Shown here one piece after another: positions 28,901 to 35,963 of a stretch of DNA of 64,000 bases. Below the pieces are notes generated by a model. That model was not told the DNA's origin, searched no databases, and saw only the letters and a program-made list of their open reading frames with translations. Origin of the DNA: Haliea sp. (GTDB taxonomy: Bacteria; Pseudomonadota; Gammaproteobacteria; Pseudomonadales; Halieaceae); contig JADJAL010000062.1 of NCBI GenBank assembly GCA_016704305.1, forward strand, positions 1 through 64,000, read 5' to 3'. Each line of letters begins with the position of its first letter. The stretch's first letter is position 1. The position numbers and the translations under genes are program-made.

Positions 28901-29861
28901 CTGGTGCGTCCGGGAACAGCATCCTGGCCATCAGGCTGAGCGAGTAGCCCATGCCGCCGCCGTTGCTTTCCAGCACCCAGCGGTTGGGCACGACGTGATA
29001 ACTGCCCAACGATTTGCCTGTGGTATCAAAAACGGGTTGCGCCAGTACTGCCTGCACCGGTGCGGTTGTGCCTGCGACCACCGCGACATCCCCCGGCTCT
29101 ATCACGCCGCCGCCGAGCAGGCTGCACTGCGTATCGGCGCCGCCCATCGCAACCGTGGTGCCGGGCGTGAGCCCGAGGTGCACTGCCGCATCATCGGACA
29201 GCACGCCCACCGTGCATCCGGCCTCTATCAGCGGCGGAAAGATCGCACGCGGCAGGCCCAGTTCAGCGATGCGCTGCCAGCACCAGTCTTTGTCGCTGAG
29301 ATGGAACAGGCCAGTGGCGCTGGCCAGCGTAGCGTCAATGGCGCGTACGCCGCTTAGTCGGTAGGTCAGCCATTCGCCCATGCCGAAAACCGTGTGCACC
29401 TGGCGGAATGCATCCGGCTGTTGATTGCGCAGCCATAGCAGGCGCGCCGACGCATGCAGGGGCAGCGGCCAGGAGCCGGTCTCCCGCAGCAGTGCCTCGC
29501 CCATCTTCTCGGCGACCTCGAAGTATTCCCCGGCGGCGCGCGCATCGCGGTTGTCGACGGCGAGCAGGCTTGCGCCGTGCGCGTCCAATACCACCGTGCT
29601 GAAGCGCATCGCCGAGACGGCGACGGCCGCGACGGCGGCAGGGTCGATGCGTGCCGCCTGCAATGCGTCGCGGCAGGCCTTGCCGACCACGTCCCACACC
29701 AGCGGCAGGTCGATGTCGTAACCGGTGCCGAAGGTGCCCGGCGCGGCAGCGAATTTCCAGCTGCCGGCCGCGCTTACGAGTGCACCCGAGGAGCGATTGG
29801 CCAGTACGCAGCGCGCGCCGCTACCACCGAGATCTATGCCCAATAACCATGGTTTGTCCAT
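25977..29861 (-). CDS. Four-domain enzyme: FGGY kinase + D-2-hydroxyacid dehydrogenase + SCP2 + class II aldolase
   Basis: A single open frame of 1294 residues. Residues 1-510 are an FGGY sugar/polyol kinase with phosphate loop GIDLGGSGARC, catalytic Asp243 in GGADTQ and GGMSR (425-429). Residues about 545-875 are an NAD-dependent D-2-hydroxyacid dehydrogenase with GLGAVG (703-708) and the catalytic triad Arg787, Glu816 and His835. An Ala/Lys/Pro linker (895-930) leads to an SCP2 sterol-carrier domain (930-1060). Residues 1085-1294 are a class II aldolase with catalytic Glu1159 and zinc ligands His1178, His1180 and His1239. All active sites look intact. The start MDKPWL has an AGGA box. Separate kinase, dehydrogenase and aldolase genes occur in sugar-acid clusters; here they are fused with a lipid-binding type domain. 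Its substrate is unknown. Confidence 0.9.
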   Translation of the reverse strand: MDKPWLLGIDLGGSGARCVLANRSSGALVSAAGSWKFAAAPGTFGTGYDIDLPLVWDVVGKACRDALQAARIDPAAVAAVAVSAMRFSTVVLDAHGASLLAVDNRDARAAGEYFEVAEKMGEALLRETGSWPLPLHASARLLWLRNQQPDAFRQVHTVFGMGEWLTYRLSGVRAIDATLASATGLFHLSDKDWCWQRIAELGLPRAIFPPLIEAGCTVGVLSDDAAVHLGLTPGTTVAMGGADTQCSLLGGGVIEPGDVAVVAGTTAPVQAVLAQPVFDTTGKSLGSYHVVPNRWVLESNGGGMGYSLSLMARMLFPDAPEPELRLLAEAAQSEPGAAGMLSTMGAEVMNMRAPSMPMGHLTLSHMAGADDAAPRRHMVRALVEGCACAVRANVEQLDAVLTPESGGANLASNSTTNPAAITLCGGMSRSDVFSQLLANIAAREVLVPLSHQTSALGAAICAGVATGDFADFASACRALCSVRHRFNAQAEHAAVNGQLYASWSRFREQAETATVPVAIDHLLPRVLKEPEQAQTSGIAPGTALQALVSASFDDASLARLRAHMTVEYASFRQVKRLLTGPDLVKALQGKQVFVTEVDVVDVNALRQLPDLRVVAACRGDAVNVDVEACTAFGIPVVFAPGRNAVAVADLAVAFMINLARKLPAATRFLQQPECTAGNMSKMGQAFSQLQGRELWRKTVGLVGLGAVGRAVAKRLAGFDVQILVADPFATPEQAALAGCRLTDLDTLLRNSDFVSLHAAVTAETTGMIGAAEFAKMKPGAFFINTARAALIEEQALVDALENGHLGGAGLDTFAVEPPGFDHPLVQHPAVITTPHSAGNTVEVADHQGESVSAALLQLLRGETPRNVLNPQTLATFDWQGVKPQPDEAELARLGNKSGPAVTDLQRDAKAAKAAKATPAEQPAPVVATPVVAPAEIVEKMTAILEKFCAGMAADPALNAFSADQDVTLQFTAHDLGLEFHLGLKMGSVISALGAPASGVAEVQLQMRGEILDGMFNGTVDAMECAMNGELSFMGDAGKAMTLTHIQGDMERIYAAARAEVGDPGDLGALARPGAAAAAPQSIEPNDVREELVAIMQELYESQVITATGGNISVRVPGTTDEVWITPSRLFKGDLRPELMVRINLAGENLVAGARSPSSEWCMHTRILQRKSQANAVIHAHAPNATILANCGLPFLPISTEAAFFGNIPRVPFLMPGTPELADAVADAMEDEWAVLMINHGIIVAGRNLRRAADMVEIIERSAEVILGCYAVGKEPPLLPADAVDYFRKLGDIVA

Positions 29862-30049
29862 CAGTTGAATCCTGGGTAAATGAAGCGTTACGGCATTATA
29901 AGTGCGCAGCGGGAGCGCATCTTCAGAGGGCGCAATGTTATCATCAGGCACCCGTCTTACAAACATGGCAGGCCCCGGAAAGTTCAGTTATACTTTTTTG
30001 CAAATGCCCGGTTTTTTACGTGTATCGGGCTGTATAAGAGGCCATGCCA

Positions 30050-30994
30050 ATGAGTGACAGAATCCCGCTGCCGATGCCGTTCGGTTGGTTCAGGATGACT
30101 GAATCAAAAGACCTGGCGGTGGGCGAGGTCAAGACGGTACAGTACCTCGGCAAGGAATTCGTCGTGTTTCGCGGCGACGATGGCAAAGCCAATGTGTTCG
30201 ATCCCTATTGCCCCCATCTTGGCGCGCACCTCGGTTACGGTGGCGTGGTGGAAGGTTGTGCGATCCGCTGCCCGTTCCACCACTGGAAGTTTGACGGCAC
30301 TGGCCAGTGCACTGAGATACCCTACGCAAAGCGCATTCCTGCGCGCGCCCAGGTTAAGGCGTACCCGACCTGTGAAAAGAACGGCATCGTGTTCATGTGG
30401 CATCACCCCAATGGCGATGCGCCGAAGTGGGAAATTCCCGACGTGCCGGACTGGTGCTCAGAGGGCTGGATGGCGCCGATCTACCACACCGCACGCGTGC
30501 GCAGCCATCCGCAGGAAATGGCGGAGAACGTGGTGGACTCCGCGCATTTCAAGTTCGTGCACGGCACGCCGGATATCCCGGAGAAAACATTTACCTTCGA
30601 CGGCCACATCATGCGCGCGTTCCAGGGGCTGACGTTCACGACGCCGACCGGTGAGATCAAAGGCAGTGTCGATATCGAATCCCACGGCGGCAGCGTCGGC
30701 ATCACGCGGTTTTCCGGTATCGGTGACACGCTCATCATCGTCACCGGCACGCCGGTGGACAGTGAATACCACGAGACCGTGATGCGCTTCAGTTTCAAGA
30801 TCATGGACGGCAATCTGAAGGCCACCGAGGGCCTGGCGAAGGCCTTCATCGGCGAGGTGTCGCGGCAACACGGGCAGGATGTACCCATCTGGGAGCACAA
30901 GAAGTTCCACCAGAATCCGGTGCTGTGCGACGGCGACGGCCCGATCCACCAGATACGGAAGTACTACCAGCAGTTTTACGCAGCGCCCGTTTGA
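30050..30994 (+). CDS. Rieske non-haem iron oxygenase, KshA-like
   Basis: The terminal oxygenase of a two- or three-component system that hydroxylates a ring or side-chain carbon. The 314-residue protein has the Rieske [2Fe-2S] ligands Cys54, His56, Cys74 and His77 (CPHLGAH and CPFHHW) and the mononuclear iron motif with Asn160, Asp163, His166 and His171 (ENVVDSAHFKFVH). The compact length and sequence style resemble 3-ketosteroid-9-alpha-hydroxylase KshA and related enzymes. Start ATG 30050 is chosen because the AAGAGG box lies eight bases before it. No reductase gene is nearby. It is divergent from the fusion enzyme and leads a run of plus-strand catabolic genes. Confidence 0.92.
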   Translation: MSDRIPLPMPFGWFRMTESKDLAVGEVKTVQYLGKEFVVFRGDDGKANVFDPYCPHLGAHLGYGGVVEGCAIRCPFHHWKFDGTGQCTEIPYAKRIPARAQVKAYPTCEKNGIVFMWHHPNGDAPKWEIPDVPDWCSEGWMAPIYHTARVRSHPQEMAENVVDSAHFKFVHGTPDIPEKTFTFDGHIMRAFQGLTFTTPTGEIKGSVDIESHGGSVGITRFSGIGDTLIIVTGTPVDSEYHETVMRFSFKIMDGNLKATEGLAKAFIGEVSRQHGQDVPIWEHKKFHQNPVLCDGDGPIHQIRKYYQQFYAAPV

Positions 30995-31019
30995 CAGCGG
31001 CTGCCAGTGGAAGGTCGCA

Positions 31020-32234
31020 ATGAGCAATGATCCCTTTATAGTCATTACTGCAGACACCCACGCCGGTGCATCGATCGATGCGTACCGTGAGTATCTGGAC
31101 CCGCAGTACCAGGCCGACTTCGACGCCTGGCGTGGCAGCTACAAGAACCCGTCGAAAAAGCATGTCGGCAGCAAGAAAAGCAAGAACTGGGATTCCGCCG
31201 AGCGGCTGGCCGACCTGCTCAGCGATGGCGTGGTGGGCGAGGTCATTTTTCCCAATACCGTGCCGCCGTTTTACGCTGCCGCGTTTCACATCTCGCCGCC
31301 GCCTGCGCCTGGGCAATACGAGCACCAGCTGGCCGGCATGCGCGCGCACAATCGTTGGCTCGCCGATTTCTGCGCCGAGGCGCCCGAGCGTCGCGCGGGC
31401 ATCGGCCTGATCCACCTGAACAACATCGACGACGCGATCGCGGACGTTGAGTGGATTGCCAGGCACAATTTGCGTGGTGGCGTGCTGTTGCCGTTGCCGT
31501 CGCCGTCGGACGTACACATCAAGCCGCTGAACCATCCCGACTACGACCGCCTGTGGGCGGCGATACAGGATTGCGACCTGGTGATGAACCAGCACTCCGG
31601 CCAGGGTTCCCCCACCTACGAGGGCGGCCAGGGCTCCAGCGCGTTGTGGGCGATGGAGATGTCGTTCTTCATCCAGCGCGGCTACACCCACCTGATCATG
31701 GGCGGCGTGTTCGAGCGCTTCCCGAAGCTGCGCTACATCCTCACCGAATCCGGCTGCGCCTGGGCGCCGAAACTGATGCAGCAGATGGATGGCATGTACA
31801 TGGCCTGGAAAGCCGGCTATATCGGTGAAATCGACACTTCGAAAGACCCCGCGCTGAAGGAGCCGCCGAGCTTCTACGCCAAACGCAATTGCTGGTACGG
31901 CGCGAGTTTTCCGTCCGTCGCCGATATCAAGGGTCGCGATGCCGTCGGCGTCGACCGCGTACTGTGGGGCAACGACTACCCGCACTACGAGGGCTGCTAC
32001 CCGTACTCGCGTGAAAACATGCGCTTCGCATTCGCCGACATCGACGAGAAAGAAGTGCGCATGATGCTGGGCGAAAACGCGGCAAAGCTGTACAACTTCG
32101 ATCTGGCGGCGCTGCAGGCGTTGGCGCGCGAGGTGAACATCACCCCGGCCGACGTCGCGGTGCCGTTGCCGCTTGAGGATATTCCGGCGGATTCCACCTG
32201 TATCACATTCCAGCGCGCGCGGTTTATGCTGTAA
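31020..32234 (+). CDS. Amidohydrolase-2 family TIM-barrel enzyme
   Basis: A 404-residue metal-dependent hydrolase or decarboxylase of the amidohydrolase-2 family, which includes ACMSD and resorcylate decarboxylases. The N-terminal Asp-x-His (ADTHAG), a mid-barrel His in VMNQHSGQG, and the late Asp in LWGNDYPHYEG are in the expected order. The ATG at 31020 has GGAAGG seven bases upstream. It follows the Rieske oxygenase by 25 bases, so both probably act on the same pathway, for example decarboxylation or hydrolysis of a ring-cleavage product. Confidence 0.9.
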   Translation: MSNDPFIVITADTHAGASIDAYREYLDPQYQADFDAWRGSYKNPSKKHVGSKKSKNWDSAERLADLLSDGVVGEVIFPNTVPPFYAAAFHISPPPAPGQYEHQLAGMRAHNRWLADFCAEAPERRAGIGLIHLNNIDDAIADVEWIARHNLRGGVLLPLPSPSDVHIKPLNHPDYDRLWAAIQDCDLVMNQHSGQGSPTYEGGQGSSALWAMEMSFFIQRGYTHLIMGGVFERFPKLRYILTESGCAWAPKLMQQMDGMYMAWKAGYIGEIDTSKDPALKEPPSFYAKRNCWYGASFPSVADIKGRDAVGVDRVLWGNDYPHYEGCYPYSRENMRFAFADIDEKEVRMMLGENAAKLYNFDLAALQALAREVNITPADVAVPLPLEDIPADSTCITFQRARFML

Positions 32235-32270
32235 ACAATGGGTATATTGCCTGCAGAGACAGGAGGAACC

Positions 32271-32729
32271 ATGCGCGTAAACCAGGCCTACAATTTCAGG
32301 AAAGTCAGCGACAACCTCAGCACATCGGGTTTATTGAGCCCGGACCAACTACGTGCGCTGAAGCGCGAAGGTTACGATGTAGTCGTCAACCTGCTGCCCG
32401 AGGACAGTGAGTACGCCATCGAAGGTGAAGCCGCCATCGTCAGGGAGCAGGGCATCGCCTACGAATATGTGCCGGTCGATTTTTCCGCGCCAACCGAGCA
32501 CGACTATCGGGCATTCGAAAAAATCCTGTCGGGCCTGACGGGAAAAAAAGTCATGCTGCATTGCGCCGCCAACTATCGGGTATCGGCGTTCTATTCGATC
32601 TACGCGTGCTTTAACCAGGGCTGGTCGGTGACGCAGGCACGCGAATTCATGGGTACTGTCTGGAATCTTGATGAGTACCCGACGTGGGAGCAATTTGTAT
32701 CAACAATGCTCGCGTCCAAAGCGGATTAA
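32271..32729 (+). CDS. Protein tyrosine phosphatase-like protein
   Basis: A 152-residue protein with the dual-specificity phosphatase fold (DUF442/beta-lactamase-hydrolase-like). The catalytic loop reads HCAANYRVS; it keeps the nucleophilic Cys and the Arg of the HCx5R rule, but has Asn where Gly is usual. A loop Asp in PVDFSAPTEHD could be the general acid. An excellent AGGAGG box precedes ATG 32271. It sits between the amidohydrolase and the crotonase in the same run. Substrate and role are unknown. Confidence 0.8.
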   Translation: MRVNQAYNFRKVSDNLSTSGLLSPDQLRALKREGYDVVVNLLPEDSEYAIEGEAAIVREQGIAYEYVPVDFSAPTEHDYRAFEKILSGLTGKKVMLHCAANYRVSAFYSIYACFNQGWSVTQAREFMGTVWNLDEYPTWEQFVSTMLASKAD

Positions 32730-32773
32730 CCAGCGCCTGTCTTCCCGCAGGTCGTTACGAGGAGAGTGAGAGA

Positions 32774-33523
32774 GTGAGCGTAGAGACGACAATTCACGGC
32801 AAGGTCATGGTGATACGCCTGGCCAGGCCAGAGAAGCGCAATGCGTTGAACGAGAGCATCACGCTGGGCATCGACAACGCGATGAATGAACTCGAGGACA
32901 ATCCAGAGCTGTGGTGCGGCGTGCTCACCGGCGGCGACGCGGTATTTTCCGCCGGCGCGGACCTGGCCTCTGGACCAGGCGAGCCCACGCCGCGCGGGGA
33001 ATTCGTCGGGATCATCAATCGCCAGCGCAACAAACCGCTCATTGCCGCCGTTGAGGGATTTGCGCTCGGTGGCGGCATGGAGCTGGTGCTGTGTTGTGAC
33101 ATGGTGGTGGCGGCAAGCTCAGCGATTTTCGGGTTGCCGGAAGTCAAACGCGGCCTGATGCCGGATTTTGGCGGGGCGTTCAGGGTCGCGAGATTCCTGC
33201 CGATCAACATTGCACGGGAATTGCTGCTTACCGGGGATAACCTCAGCGCGGAGCGCGCGGAAAAACTCGGTTTTGTGAATCAGGTGGTGGCGCCGGGGCA
33301 GGCGCTGGAAGCGGCGCTGGCGCTTGCCAACAAGATCTGTGGCAATGCGCCGCTGGCGGTAAGGGAAGCGCTTGCGATATTCAATGAGGAAGTGAATGGC
33401 GATGAATCCGCCATCTGGAAACAAAGCCATGCCGCGCATGAGCGTCTGCTGAAAACCGAAGATGTAAAAGAGGGCATAACCGCATTCTTTGAAAGGCGCT
33501 CAGCGGTGTGGCGCGGGCATTGA
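32774..33523 (+). CDS. Enoyl-CoA hydratase/isomerase (crotonase)
   Basis: A 249-residue crotonase-fold enzyme. The oxyanion-hole segments FSAGADLASG and GFALGGGMELVLCCD are present, and Glu in LPEVKRGLMPD matches a catalytic glutamate position. The start is taken as GTG 32774 (VSVETTIHG), preceded by GAGGAGAG; an upstream start inside the phosphatase gene is unlikely. It fits a beta-oxidation-type step after the acyl-CoA dehydrogenases and synthetase of this region. Confidence 0.9.
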   Translation: MSVETTIHGKVMVIRLARPEKRNALNESITLGIDNAMNELEDNPELWCGVLTGGDAVFSAGADLASGPGEPTPRGEFVGIINRQRNKPLIAAVEGFALGGGMELVLCCDMVVAASSAIFGLPEVKRGLMPDFGGAFRVARFLPINIARELLLTGDNLSAERAEKLGFVNQVVAPGQALEAALALANKICGNAPLAVREALAIFNEEVNGDESAIWKQSHAAHERLLKTEDVKEGITAFFERRSAVWRGH

Positions 33524-33933
33524 ATGGTTCGCAGCAATGGTATGCGATCGCCGCTGATGCCTTGCTGGTTCTGCATGTGCTGTTCGTCGTATTCATTGTC
33601 TTCGGGCTGGTGCTGATTTTTGTAGGGCGGTTTTTAAACTGGCAATGGGTCAGGAATCGGTGGTTTCGTCTGGCGCACCTCATCGGCATTGGCATCGTCG
33701 TGTTGCAGGCCTGGTTCGGCCTTATCTGTCCGCTGACCATCTGGGAAATGAGCCTGCGCGCGCGTGCGGGTGATGCTGTGTACGAAGGCGCGTTTATCGC
33801 GCACGTGCTGAATGAGCTGCTGTACTACGATGCGCCAGCCTGGGTGTTTGTCGTGGCGTATACCGTGTTCGGCAGTCTCGTTGTATTGAGTTGGTTTTGG
33901 GTTCCTCCACGGTCATTCAGGGTGAGTCGATGA
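33508..33933 (+). CDS. DUF2784 membrane protein
   Basis: A 141-residue integral membrane protein with four predicted helices and the pattern DALLVLHVLFVVFIVFG, RNRWFRLAHL and WFGLICPLT, characteristic of DUF2784. The function is unknown. The GTG at 33508 overlaps the end of the crotonase gene by 16 bases, and its stop overlaps the GST start as ATGA, so it is translationally linked to both neighbours. Confidence 0.8.
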   Translation: MARALNGSQQWYAIAADALLVLHVLFVVFIVFGLVLIFVGRFLNWQWVRNRWFRLAHLIGIGIVVLQAWFGLICPLTIWEMSLRARAGDAVYEGAFIAHVLNELLYYDAPAWVFVVAYTVFGSLVVLSWFWVPPRSFRVSR

Positions 33934-34526
33934 AAGTCTACGGCGATATGCAATCGGGCAACTGCTACAAGATAGCGCTGCTGGCAGCGCTACTCGGGAT
34001 TGAACACGCGTGGGTGCATGTCGATATCCTGGCGGGTGAGACCAAATCAACTGAGTTCCTGGCGAAAAACCCCAACGGCAAGATCCCGCTGCTGGAACTG
34101 CGCGATGGCAGGCTGTTGTCGGAGTCCAACGCGATCCTGGATTATCTGGCGACCGGTACCGCGCTGCTGCCCGACGATGACTTCCTGCGCGCGCAAGTCC
34201 TGCAGTGGCAGTTTTTCGAGCAGTACAGCCATGAGCCTTACATCGCCGTGGCGCGCTTTATCGCCAAATACCTGGGGCTGCCCGAAGGCAGGAAGGCGGA
34301 GTATCACGCCAAGCAAGCGGGTGGCCACAAGGCCCTGGCGGTGATGGAGTCGCGCTTGTCGACGGCGCCGTATCTGGTCGGCGAGCGTTTGTCGGTTGCC
34401 GACATTTCACTGTACGGTTATACCCACGTCGCGCATGAGGGCGGCTTTGATCTCGCGGCCTATCCCGGGGTATTGGCGTGGCTGGACAGGATCCGGTCCG
34501 AGCCGCGCTACGTCGGTATGGAATAG
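33930..34526 (+). CDS. Glutathione S-transferase
   Basis: A 198-residue GST: thioredoxin-like N-terminal domain (MKVYGDMQSGNCYKIALLAAL, NPNGKIPLLEL, LSESNAILDYLA with the glutathione-binding Glu-Ser) and an all-alpha C-terminal domain with LVGERLSVADISLYGY. It may conjugate or isomerise a pathway intermediate or detoxify. Its ATG overlaps the stop of DUF2784 by the ATGA pattern. It is the last gene of the plus-strand run from 30050. Confidence 0.92.
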   Translation: MKVYGDMQSGNCYKIALLAALLGIEHAWVHVDILAGETKSTEFLAKNPNGKIPLLELRDGRLLSESNAILDYLATGTALLPDDDFLRAQVLQWQFFEQYSHEPYIAVARFIAKYLGLPEGRKAEYHAKQAGGHKALAVMESRLSTAPYLVGERLSVADISLYGYTHVAHEGGFDLAAYPGVLAWLDRIRSEPRYVGME

Positions 34527-34618
34527 CCCGGCGCGTCGCGATACCAGGGCGTCACAAAATTGAGGACAGGCTCCGGTTGTTCCAGCAGCGCGAATAATTG
34601 CAGCAGGTAAGGCTTCCC

Positions 34619-35674
34619 CTACACGACCGCTCGCCTGACGAGCGAGTCACCGCCAAAGCTATGCAGGCGATATTCCGAAGGCGTGATGCCCCCAAACCGG
34701 CGGAAGGCGCGGGTGAAGTGTTGCGGGCTCCCGTAGCCCGTCATCATGGCGACATCGATGACCTTCAAGGCAGGATCGTCGAGGCGCGTGCACGCCAGTT
34801 CAAAGCGCGCTTCCTGAAGTATCTGCGAATAGGAACTTCCGCACAGCATGAGTCTTCGCTGCAACGTCCGCGTGCTGATCCCTGCCAGTTCGGCGGCGAA
34901 AGCGACATCGGGGCGCCCCTCGTTCAGGTAGGGTTTAACCATATTGCGCAAGAGGCTGGCGAACTCCCAGACTGCGGATTCAATATCATGCTCCTGTCCT
35001 GACGCCGGTGCGGCTAACGGATCGCCTGCTGCGGGAATCACATGGGGGATGAGTCGGGCGAGATCCGCGCGCCCCACTACGACGGAGGTGTCAGGCTGGC
35101 CCATCAGGATGCGCGTGTTGGCAAATGCAGCGCGTACAGCCTCCGGCACACGATGTGTCGATGCAAAGCTCATCTCGCCGGGGCACCACAAGGGCCCCGC
35201 GACGCTGCGTATGACCGAAATGACGCCTTGCAGGTTCAGCCACTCGGCGAGACACACGAAAGGGTGACGACCCAGCCCCGCCATGTTGCAGATGACGCGA
35301 ACCTCGTCCGCCTCGTACCGGATGTGCATTTGCACGGCGCTGTCCTCGAGCCGCGACATGGCGATCAGGGCCTCCAGACGCCTCAGGCCGGTCTGCGCCG
35401 TGATGATGGCCGCCTTATGATTGGGACGCAACGATGCGAGCGAGGCTTTTTGCGCGCCGAGCAGTCCCAGTTCCATCAGCTCAATGTCGTGGCCGGTCCG
35501 CGCAATCCATTCGATTGCAACAGGAACGCTGACGTACAGATCCGGTGTTTCTTCTATTCGTGGCGGTAACTTGGAGCGTGCGAGATCGCGGTCCACCGGT
35601 GCGCCGATTTCGCGTAGCACAGAAATGTAGTCGTTCAGGTGCGTCGCCCTGACGATTGCGAGCCTGCCGTCCAA
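34619..35674 (-). CDS. AraC-family transcriptional regulator
   Basis: A 351-residue regulator with an N-terminal AraC-type binding domain of the OruR/ArgR-like (PF12625) type and a C-terminal double helix-turn-helix (DVAFAAELAGISTRTLQRRL, then VIDVAMMTGYGSPQHFTRAFRRFGGITPSEYR). It is divergent from the DUF1254 pair, with 290 bases between, and is the best candidate to control it. It is convergent with the GST gene. Confidence 0.9.
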   Translation of the reverse strand: MDGRLAIVRATHLNDYISVLREIGAPVDRDLARSKLPPRIEETPDLYVSVPVAIEWIARTGHDIELMELGLLGAQKASLASLRPNHKAAIITAQTGLRRLEALIAMSRLEDSAVQMHIRYEADEVRVICNMAGLGRHPFVCLAEWLNLQGVISVIRSVAGPLWCPGEMSFASTHRVPEAVRAAFANTRILMGQPDTSVVVGRADLARLIPHVIPAAGDPLAAPASGQEHDIESAVWEFASLLRNMVKPYLNEGRPDVAFAAELAGISTRTLQRRLMLCGSSYSQILQEARFELACTRLDDPALKVIDVAMMTGYGSPQHFTRAFRRFGGITPSEYRLHSFGGDSLVRRAVV

Positions 35675-35963
35675 CTATTCTCCTTCGCAAGATCGCTCAT
35701 TTTGGTGCGCGTTGGCCGCAGAGCGCTTCTCGAAACTGACATCGTACGCAGAAAAAATCCTTGTCCCCAAGGTAGCACACATGACCAATCGAACGAAGGG
35801 TTCAGGACGTGGGAATGCCAGGCCCAGGCCGGGATCACCCCGTGAGAGAGTGTTAGTACGTGAGGTGCCCGGCATACAATATGGCGCGAAATGGGCAGAC
35901 GTGAAGCGCGTTATCCCTTAGCGTGCTGATCGCTGTTCAATTTTGTCCGAGGAGGCTTGAAAA

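Noticed and set aside
27324..29357. A 677-codon plus-strand open frame opposite the fusion enzyme
   Set aside because: It is antisense to clearly conserved kinase and dehydrogenase domains and has a biased His/Gln/Arg composition.
35712..35921. A 69-codon plus-strand frame between AraC and the DUF1254 gene
   Set aside because: Composition and lack of a ribosome site suggest chance; the region is better seen as the divergent control region.
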